Source: an uncultured Phascolarctobacterium sp. (GTDB lineage Bacteria; Bacillota; Negativicutes; Acidaminococcales; Acidaminococcaceae). From it: DNA of 20,070 nt. The notes beneath the pieces were generated by a model. The model worked only from the letters and a program-made list of their open reading frames with translations, ran no database searches and was not told where the DNA came from. Each line of letters opens with the position of its first letter. The first letter of the stretch is position 1. The position numbers and the translations under genes were made by a program. The DNA lies in assembly GCA_937901335.1 (NCBI GenBank), contig CALCHC010000001.1, positions 1 to 20,070 of the forward strand. The letters run 5' to 3'. Positions 1 to 5,682 of the stretch are shown here, piece after piece.

Positions 1-926
1 AAAACTGTGGTGTAGATATTTTGGAATTTGCACCTGCAATCGAACTTCTCCTTGACGAAGAAGGCAAATGTGCAGGCGCAGTTCTCCTTGATTATGATAG
101 CAACGAACACATTGTAGTTCGTGCTAAAACCGTAATCATGGCAACCGGCGGTGCAGGTCGCTTGCATTACCAAGGTTTCCCGACTTCCAACCACTACGGT
201 GCAACTGCTGACGGTTTGGTAATGGCTTACCGTGCAGGCGCTCCTTTGATTTACGAAGATGCTATTCAATATCATCCCACTGGCGTAGCGTACCCCGCAC
301 AAATTTACGGTGCTCTTGTTACTGAAAAAGTACGCTCTTTGGGTGCGCAATTGATTAACAGCCAAGGCGAAGCATTTATGCATCCTTTGGAAACCCGCGA
401 CGTATCTGCGGCTTCCATCATCCGTGAATGTACTGCTCGTGGTAATGGCGTTAAAGCTCTTGACGGCGTTGCTCTGTGGCTCGATACTCCGATGATTGAA
501 ATTATCAACGGTGAAGGTACTATTGCAAAACGTTTGCCCGGTATGCTCCGTATGTATAAAAAATTCGGCATCGATATCCGCAAAGAACCTATCCTGATTT
601 ATCCCACCTTGCATTATCAAAACGGTGGCATCTTGATTGATGAAAACGCTGAAACCAAAATCAGTGGCTTGTATGTAGCAGGCGAAGCTGTTGGCGGTAT
701 TCACGGTACCAATCGCTTGATGGGTAACAGTATGCTTGATATTATCGTATTCGGTCGTATTGCAGGCATCAAAGCTGCAGAAAAAGCTAAGACTGTTGAA
801 CTTGGCAAGCTTTCTCTGGCACACGTTGCTGAATATGCAAAAGAAATGGAAGCAGCAGGAATTTCTTCCGACGTTCCTTCTCCGAAACTTTTGCCCGTTT
901 ATACCCACGGCCGTAATGCTAGATAA
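1..926 (+). CDS. FAD-dependent fumarate reductase/succinate dehydrogenase-like flavoprotein, 3' part only
   Basis: The frame is open to the left window edge (first full codon at 3, reading NCGVDILEFAP), so the N-terminal FAD-binding half lies outside; the TTG at 21 is an internal Leu codon. The visible part is the second half of an FrdA/SdhA/NadB-type flavoprotein that moves hydride between FAD and a dicarboxylate. Family landmarks appear in order: ATGGAGRLH (FAD contact), QYHPTGV (substrate His), TEKVRSLGAQL (the Arg aligns with the catalytic Arg of FrdA), TRDVSAASIIREC, YPTLHYQNGG (second substrate His) and VAGEAVGGIHGTNRLMGNS (FAD closing motif). Only about 55 residues follow that last motif, so the large C-terminal helical domain of classical FrdA, SdhA or NadB is absent. 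The gene ends before two hairpins and looks like the last of its operon. The family is secure; the exact substrate (fumarate/succinate or another enoate) is not. Confidence 0.85.
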   Translation, partial: NCGVDILEFAPAIELLLDEEGKCAGAVLLDYDSNEHIVVRAKTVIMATGGAGRLHYQGFPTSNHYGATADGLVMAYRAGAPLIYEDAIQYHPTGVAYPAQIYGALVTEKVRSLGAQLINSQGEAFMHPLETRDVSAASIIRECTARGNGVKALDGVALWLDTPMIEIINGEGTIAKRLPGMLRMYKKFGIDIRKEPILIYPTLHYQNGGILIDENAETKISGLYVAGEAVGGIHGTNRLMGNSMLDIIVFGRIAGIKAAEKAKTVELGKLSLAHVAEYAKEMEAAGISSDVPSPKLLPVYTHGRNAR

Positions 927-941
927 TTAATTTTTAGAAAA

Positions 942-963
942 ACTCTTGTGTTTTTACAAGAGT
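942..963. terminator. Hairpin after the flavoprotein gene
   Basis: A perfect 8-bp inverted repeat, ACTCTTGT (942-949) and ACAAGAGT (956-963), encloses a 6-nt loop. It starts 15 nt after the stop codon. No T-run follows on the plus strand, so it may be an mRNA 3'-end stabilising hairpin, or may work together with the second hairpin just downstream. Confidence 0.45.
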
Positions 964-980
964 AGGTGTATAACATAATA

Positions 981-1028
981 AAAAAGACAGGGGAGCTTGT
1001 ATTGCAGGTCATCTCCTGTTTTATTTTT
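981..1028 (+). terminator. Probable intrinsic terminator between the flavoprotein gene and thiD
   Basis: The arms ACAGGGGAG (987-995) and CTCCTGT (1013-1019) can pair with a 2-nt bulge. An A-run lies before the left arm, and a TTTTATTTTT tract follows the right arm at 1019-1028. This resembles a Rho-independent terminator for the upstream gene. It could alternatively be a leader element of thiD. The stem is imperfect, hence the moderate confidence. Confidence 0.55.
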
Positions 1029-1038
1029 AAGCGGCAGA

Positions 1039-1067
1039 TTGGGGGCACCACCTTATGTCGCTATAGA
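1039..1067 (+). promoter_or_regulatory. Weak candidate promoter of thiD
   Basis: TTGGGG (1039-1044) and TATAGA (1062-1067) are separated by 17 nt and lie 33 nt before the thiD start. The match to sigma-A consensus is only 3/6 and 4/6. The position after a terminator and before an isolated gene is what supports it. Confidence 0.3.
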
Positions 1068-1099
1068 AAACTGTGCTGAAACGAAAGGAGATTTTCAAT

Positions 1100-1915
1100 A
1101 TGAAAATGAAAACAGCATTGACCATTGCAGGAAGTGACTGCAGTGGAGGCGCCGGTATTCAAGCTGACATTAAAACTATGACTATGAATGGTGTTTACGC
1201 AATGAGTGCTATTACAGCTCTTACTGCTCAAAACACAACCGGTGTCCGAGCAATTCAGGAATCTACACCTGAATTTTTAAAACAACAACTTGACGCCATC
1301 TTTGAGGATATCTTCCCGGATGCTGTCAAAATTGGTATGGTAGCTTCAAGCGAACTTATTTGCGTCATTGCAGACAGTTTGAAAAAATACAAAGCAACTA
1401 ATATCGTCCTTGACCCTGTTATGGTAGCAACAAGCGGTTCTGCTTTGATGAAAACTGATGCAATTGAAACTCTTATCAAAGAGCTTTTACCTTTGGCTAC
1501 AGTTGTTACTCCTAACATTCCTGAAGCAGAAGTTCTTTCTGGCTTAACCATTGATGATAAAGAAGCTATGGAAAAAGCTGCTAAATTTATTGGTGACACC
1601 TATAATTGTTCTGTACTGCTTAAAGGTGGTCATAGCATAAATGATGCAAATGATTTATTATATTCCGCTGGTGAAATGAATTGGTTTGAAGGCAAACGCA
1701 TTGATAACCCAAACACTCACGGCACAGGTTGTACACTTTCCAGTGCCATCGCTTCTAATCTTGCAAACGGTTTTACCTTGGCAGAAGCAGTTAAAAATTC
1801 AAAGGATTATATTTCTGAAGCACTTGCTGCCCAACTTGATTTGGGTAAAGGCTCCGGTCCCATGCAACATAATTTTGGACTTAACACACGCTACGCAGAA
1901 GATAGCTCTAACTAA
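1100..1915 (+). CDS. thiD: Hydroxymethylpyrimidine/phosphomethylpyrimidine kinase ThiD
   Basis: The encoded 271-residue cytoplasmic ribokinase-fold enzyme phosphorylates HMP and HMP-phosphate in the pyrimidine branch of thiamine biosynthesis. The start at 1100 is chosen because AAAGGAGA (1084-1091) sits 8 nt upstream; an in-frame GTG at 1073 lies before that site and lacks one. Visible features are the N-terminal substrate motif GSDCSGGAGIQADIKT (11-26), KIGMVAS (77-83), LDPVMVATSG (104-113), TPNIPEAE (137-144), LLKGGH (173-178) and the anion-hole/catalytic motif HGTGC (207-211) with Cys211. Its length matches the family (about 265-270). No other thi gene is adjacent, and the P-type-ATPase-like gene downstream has its own promoter, so thiD appears to be transcribed alone and perhaps serves HMP salvage. 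Some family members also phosphorylate pyridoxal; that cannot be decided here. Confidence 0.93.
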   Translation: MKMKTALTIAGSDCSGGAGIQADIKTMTMNGVYAMSAITALTAQNTTGVRAIQESTPEFLKQQLDAIFEDIFPDAVKIGMVASSELICVIADSLKKYKATNIVLDPVMVATSGSALMKTDAIETLIKELLPLATVVTPNIPEAEVLSGLTIDDKEAMEKAAKFIGDTYNCSVLLKGGHSINDANDLLYSAGEMNWFEGKRIDNPNTHGTGCTLSSAIASNLANGFTLAEAVKNSKDYISEALAAQLDLGKGSGPMQHNFGLNTRYAEDSSN

Positions 1916-1946
1916 AACATTCTTTTCTGTGGCCGTAGTCTCAAAA

Positions 1947-1975
1947 TTGACAAAGACTGCTCCTATTGTTAAGAT
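1947..1975 (+). promoter_or_regulatory. Sigma-A-type promoter of the degenerate P-type ATPase gene
   Basis: A perfect TTGACA -35 box (1947-1952), a 17-nt spacer and a TAAGAT -10 box (1970-1975) lie just before the SD-like AGGGGGA (1989-1995) and the ATG at 2001. The predicted 5' leader is short, about 20 nt. Confidence 0.7.
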
Positions 1976-2000
1976 TTAGTTATAAAATAGGGGGACGGTT

Positions 2001-3773
2001 ATGGAAACCATTGTTGTTAAAATAAAAGGACTGCGTAGTGCAGCGTGCGTAAGTAGCATTGAATATAAATTGCAACAGCTTGAATATGTAGAAGCTGTTC
2101 ATGTTGACTTCGTTACTTCCGAAGCGCTGATACGCTCCTTTAGAAAATTAGATATAGAGCAAATTCAAAAGGTAGTAGAAGAAAATGGCTACTCCTTAGA
2201 AATTTCAGAGAAAGCTTCCAATTTTAGAAGGGAACGTCCTAAAAAGGATAATACCATTTTATTTTCAGGAGCAGTCTTCTTTTTACTGTTGCTTCTGGAA
2301 ATTGCAATTCACTTCTTAAAATACGAGCTTTCCTTGGAAATCGTGCAAGTAGCTGCCGGAGCAGAAATGTTCTTGGTGTTTGTGGCGCTTCTTTTAGCAA
2401 GAAAGCACATTGCTTTTGGCATCAAGCAACTTTCTTCTGATATTCCTTCTATGGATTCACTCCTTGCTGTAAGTAGCTTGCTGGCAATTGTTTACAGCGG
2501 TTACCAAGCAATTGGTGTACTGCAAGGCTATGCCAGTGAATACGATTTATATTGCGCTGCTTCTAGCGGAGCCATCTTCTTTACTTTGTATGGTAAAGGT
2601 AATGCTCAAAAGGCGGAGCAGCTTTTTTCAAGCACTAAGTCTGAAAGCTTTAAGCTTCCTAAAGCTACATTGCTTGTCGATGATTTAGAACATGTCATTT
2701 CCGGCAATCATCTTATCTCCGGTGATACCATCATTGTAAGAGAGGGGAGCGTTATCCCTGCAGACGGTCTTGTTCTTGACGGTTCTGCAGAAGTGGACGA
2801 GGCGGAAGTAAGTGGTTCTTCAGCCTTAATGTCCAAAGTAAAAGGTAACGAAGTTTTTGCAGAGACAGTTGTAAAAAACGGAAGTCTTAAGATAAAAGTA
2901 ACTGCTACCGGTAAAAACGTAAAAGCTGTTCAATTATGGCGTTTAGCTAAACAATATGCTCAAGAACCTAAGAGCATGCAAAGACTGCGCCACACAGATA
3001 AGATTGCTGCAATCTTTTTACCTGTTGTTACCAGTATTAGTGTCATTGCAGGCCTTAGCTGGTATTTTTACAGTGGTGATGTTCATTTAGGCCTTAAGGT
3101 TCTCATTTCTGTAATGCTTGGTGCTTATCCCTGTGCTTTAGGTTATGTTCATAGTAGTGCTTTGTTATCCATAACTAAGCTTGCCAACGCACAAGGTATA
3201 ATTTTTAAGAACCCTGCTGTTTTGGAAAGACTCCACAAAATTACTATGGGCGTTTTCTCCAAACAAGATGCTTCCGTCGCTAATCGTATGGATTTAGTGC
3301 AGTTGACTGCTCTTGATTTGTATGTAGAAAATGCGTTGCCTGAATTCTTACCTGACGGTAGAGTGCGAGCGGTGGTTGACTTAGAGCCTAAAGAAAAGGC
3401 AGAGCTTATACGTAGCTTACGTTGGGGTGGGGAACGCACCTTAGTTTATGGTGATAAGATTAGCGATATGCCTTTACTTGCCAGTGGTGACGTAGGAGTA
3501 GCTGTACAAAACAGTGCAGCTGATCAATTTGCACATATTTCCTTTCCTCAAGACGACCCTAAACTCATCTTAACCGCTTTGGAAATCAGCAAGAAGCTTT
3601 CTAAAATCTATAAACGCAATTCAATACTTTCTCTAACTTTTAACTTACTTTCCTTACCGCTTGCAATTGGTGCTTGGTACGCCTTTGGTGGTTTACTTTT
3701 AGAACCTTTGCTCTTGGCAGGCGTAATGCTTTTAGGTGGCGTTAGCGTCATTTTAAGCAGTAAGTTTATCTAA
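2001..3773 (+). CDS. P1B-type heavy-metal ATPase-like membrane protein with all catalytic motifs lost (pseudo-enzyme)
   Basis: The 590-residue product follows the fold order of Cu/Zn/Cd P1B ATPases: an HMA-like domain (1-70), membrane helices (about 84-106, 109-133, 150-172, 182-200), an actuator-like domain (210-310), helices (about 333-357, 362-382), a P-domain remnant and two final helices (about 541-562, 565-587). Signature residues are changed throughout. The HMA GMxCxxC is GLRSAAC (10-16), with the first Cys now Ser13. Actuator TGES is SGSS (271-274). The membrane CPC is YPC (376-378). DKTGT is SKQDA (420-424), so the phosphorylated Asp is gone. GDGxND is GDKISD (484-489). The span from the lost Asp to GDKISD is about 64 residues against roughly 190 in active pumps, so the ATP-binding N-domain with its HP motif is missing. 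The frame is intact, with a promoter, SD and terminator. I infer a non-pumping metal-ATPase homologue with a sensing, scaffold or regulatory role; the actual function is unknown. Confidence 0.85.
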   Translation: METIVVKIKGLRSAACVSSIEYKLQQLEYVEAVHVDFVTSEALIRSFRKLDIEQIQKVVEENGYSLEISEKASNFRRERPKKDNTILFSGAVFFLLLLLEIAIHFLKYELSLEIVQVAAGAEMFLVFVALLLARKHIAFGIKQLSSDIPSMDSLLAVSSLLAIVYSGYQAIGVLQGYASEYDLYCAASSGAIFFTLYGKGNAQKAEQLFSSTKSESFKLPKATLLVDDLEHVISGNHLISGDTIIVREGSVIPADGLVLDGSAEVDEAEVSGSSALMSKVKGNEVFAETVVKNGSLKIKVTATGKNVKAVQLWRLAKQYAQEPKSMQRLRHTDKIAAIFLPVVTSISVIAGLSWYFYSGDVHLGLKVLISVMLGAYPCALGYVHSSALLSITKLANAQGIIFKNPAVLERLHKITMGVFSKQDASVANRMDLVQLTALDLYVENALPEFLPDGRVRAVVDLEPKEKAELIRSLRWGGERTLVYGDKISDMPLLASGDVGVAVQNSAADQFAHISFPQDDPKLILTALEISKKLSKIYKRNSILSLTFNLLSLPLAIGAWYAFGGLLLEPLLLAGVMLLGGVSVILSSKFI

Positions 3774-3778
3774 AAAAT

Positions 3779-3815
3779 AACACTCTCACTTTGGAAAAGG
3801 TGGGAGTGTTTTTGT
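3779..3815 (+). terminator. Strong intrinsic terminator after the P-type-ATPase-like gene
   Basis: AACACTCTCAC (3779-3789) pairs with GTGGGAGTGTT (3800-3810) over 11 bp with one T-G wobble. A T-run at 3809-3813 follows. It lies 5 nt after the stop codon and separates this unit from the rnjA promoter. Confidence 0.88.
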
Positions 3816-3882
3816 CTTTATCTAAAAACTTATTTCATCTAATTTTTAAAGTAGTTTTTTCAGAAAAATAGTGCCTGTTCGT

Positions 3883-3911
3883 TTGTCATAGTACTACTCA
3901 TAGTGTATAAT
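3883..3911 (+). promoter_or_regulatory. Promoter of the rnjA-ynbB gene run
   Basis: TTGTCA (3883-3888, 5/6 match) and a perfect TATAAT (3906-3911) are separated by 17 nt. The upstream sequence 3811-3870 is very rich in A and T tracts, as in UP elements. The predicted 5' leader is about 80 nt. No equally good promoter was noticed in the short gaps of the following ten genes, so this is the best candidate to drive them all. Confidence 0.75.
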
Positions 3912-3983
3912 ATAGGATAGAGTAATTGTGCGGACTCGTAGTTATAACTTATGTATAAAATTTGTACGGAAATAAATGAGATT

Positions 3984-3991
3984 AGGAGGTG
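3984..3991 (+). promoter_or_regulatory. Shine-Dalgarno site that sets the rnjA TTG start
   Basis: AGGAGGTG, a full anti-SD match, ends 8 nt before the TTG at 4000. An in-frame ATG at 3976 lies upstream of this site, so the site cannot serve it. The TTG is therefore preferred. Confidence 0.8.
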
Positions 3992-3999
3992 TATTTTTT

Positions 4000-5664
4000 T
4001 TGGGAAAAATACAAAATAAAGTACAAATCATTCCCTTGGGAGGCTTAGGGGAAATTGGTAAAAATATGACTGTTTTTCGCTACGGCGATGACATCATTCT
4101 TATAGATGCAGGTTTAATGTTCCCTGAGGACGATATGTTGGGCATTGACCTTGTAATTCCTGATATAACTTACTTGATTGACAATAAAGATAAAGTAAAA
4201 GCTATCTTCTTAACCCACGGGCACGAAGACCATATTGGTGCGTTACCCTATGTCATGAAACAATTAGAAGTTCCTGTTTACGGTACTGCACTTACTTTAG
4301 GAATTTTACAAGGACGTTTGCGTGAAAATGGTGTTAGCGATGAAAACCTCGTAACCATTAAACCGGGGGATAGAATCGGAGCAGGTGCTTTCAATTTAGA
4401 ATTCATCCGCGTAAACCATAGTATTCCTGACGCTGTGTCTATCGTTATTAAAACTCCCATCGGTACCATTATTCACACCGGTGACTTTAAATTTGACCAA
4501 ACTCCCGTTGACGGACAAGTTACTCAATTCAACAAGTTCGCTGAATTCGGTGACGCAGGTGTGCTTGCACTCTTAGCAGATAGCACCAATGCAGAACGTC
4601 CGGGCTTTACCCAAAGTGAAAAAATGGTAGGTCAAACTTTTGATGATGAATTCCGTTACGCACGCAACCGCATCATCGTAGCAACTTTCTCTTCCAACGT
4701 ACACCGCATTCAACAAGTTGTTGATAGTGCAGTGAAGTATAAACGTAAGGTTGCTGTAATCGGTCGTAGTATGATTAACGTTGTTAATATCGCTATGGAA
4801 CTTGGTTATCTCAATATTCCTGAAGGCGTATTAATTGACATTGATGAAACCAACAATTACACTGCTGACCAAATTGTAATCATTACCACTGGCAGTCAAG
4901 GCGAACCTATGAGTGCTTTGACTCGTATGGCAATGAATGACCATAAAAAAGTTGGTATTATGCCCGGTGATACAGTAATTATTTCTGCAACACCTATTCC
5001 TGGTAATGAAAAGCTTGTTTCTCGTACCATCAACCATCTTTATAAATTAGGTGCAGAAGTAATTTACGAAAAATCTAATGGCGTACACGTTTCCGGTCAC
5101 GCCAGCCAAGAAGAAATTAAATTGATGCACAATTTGGTGCGTCCTAAATATTTTATCCCTGTACACGGCGAATACCGTCATCTTATCAAACACGCAAACA
5201 TTGCTAAAGATTTAGGTATGCCTAAAGAAAATATCGTTATCGCAGAAAACGGTAGCGTAATTGAATTGTCTAAAGAAGGCATTAATGTTGCAGGCAAGAT
5301 TCAATCCGGTAAGGTGCTTGTTGACGGCTTAGGAGTAGGGGACGTTGGTAACATTGTTCTCCGCGACCGTCGACTGCTTTCTCAAGACGGTATTATGATT
5401 GTAGTTGTAACCATCGACCACGAAACCTACCAAGTAGTAAGTGGTCCTGACATCGTATCTAGAGGCTTCGTTTATGTTCGCGAAGCTGAAGACTTGATGG
5501 AAGAAGCTCGCGAAAAAGTTTTATCTGCTCTTGACCGTTGCGAAACTAATGGTGTAACTGAATGGAGCATGATTAAATCTGCTATTCGTGATTCATTAGG
5601 ACGCTTCTTGTATGAAAGAACTCGTCGCCGTCCTATGATTTTACCCATCATCATGGAAATCTAA
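4000..5664 (+). CDS. rnjA: Ribonuclease J (metallo-beta-lactamase/beta-CASP nuclease)
   Basis: The 554-residue product is a zinc-dependent endoribonuclease and 5'-to-3' exoribonuclease, the central mRNA-decay and rRNA-maturation enzyme of Firmicutes. With the TTG start at 4000 the protein begins MGKIQNKVQIIPLGG and has almost the same length as B. subtilis RNase J1 (555). The metal ligands are visible: HGHEDH (73-78), H140 in RVNHSIPD, D162 in HTGDFKFD and H389 in PVHGEYRH. The beta-CASP region contains the HVSGHAS motif (363-369). The C-terminal domain (about 450-554) is present, ending in the RRRPMILPIIMEI region. It is the first gene of the long gene run, with a strong promoter and an 80-nt leader. 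RNase J1 and J2 paralogues are hard to tell apart from sequence alone; the complete metal site favours the active J1 type. Confidence 0.95.
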   Translation: MGKIQNKVQIIPLGGLGEIGKNMTVFRYGDDIILIDAGLMFPEDDMLGIDLVIPDITYLIDNKDKVKAIFLTHGHEDHIGALPYVMKQLEVPVYGTALTLGILQGRLRENGVSDENLVTIKPGDRIGAGAFNLEFIRVNHSIPDAVSIVIKTPIGTIIHTGDFKFDQTPVDGQVTQFNKFAEFGDAGVLALLADSTNAERPGFTQSEKMVGQTFDDEFRYARNRIIVATFSSNVHRIQQVVDSAVKYKRKVAVIGRSMINVVNIAMELGYLNIPEGVLIDIDETNNYTADQIVIITTGSQGEPMSALTRMAMNDHKKVGIMPGDTVIISATPIPGNEKLVSRTINHLYKLGAEVIYEKSNGVHVSGHASQEEIKLMHNLVRPKYFIPVHGEYRHLIKHANIAKDLGMPKENIVIAENGSVIELSKEGINVAGKIQSGKVLVDGLGVGDVGNIVLRDRRLLSQDGIMIVVVTIDHETYQVVSGPDIVSRGFVYVREAEDLMEEAREKVLSALDRCETNGVTEWSMIKSAIRDSLGRFLYERTRRRPMILPIIMEI

Positions 5665-5670
5665 TAATTT

Positions 5671-5676
5671 GGAGTG
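5671..5676 (+). promoter_or_regulatory. Shine-Dalgarno site for the ftsK TTG start
   Basis: GGAGTG lies 6 nt before the TTG at 5683. The alternative in-frame GTG at 5674 is part of this site and cannot use it. Confidence 0.65.
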
Positions 5677-5682
5677 CTAAAT

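Noticed and set aside
21..23. TTG at 21 as the start of the flavoprotein
   Set aside because: The same frame is open and in family-like sequence to the window edge, and the N-terminal FAD domain would be missing. It is an internal Leu codon of a gene cut by the window.
964..1099. TPP riboswitch upstream of thiD
   Set aside because: The conserved CTGAGA and the paired downstream ACCTGA-type elements are not present. Only a terminator-like hairpin is seen.
2001..3773. Calling the P-type-ATPase-like gene a pseudogene
   Set aside because: There is no frameshift or internal stop, and the promoter, SD and terminator are all intact. The changes are substitutions at motifs and one clean domain loss, so a coding gene for a pseudo-enzyme is the better description.
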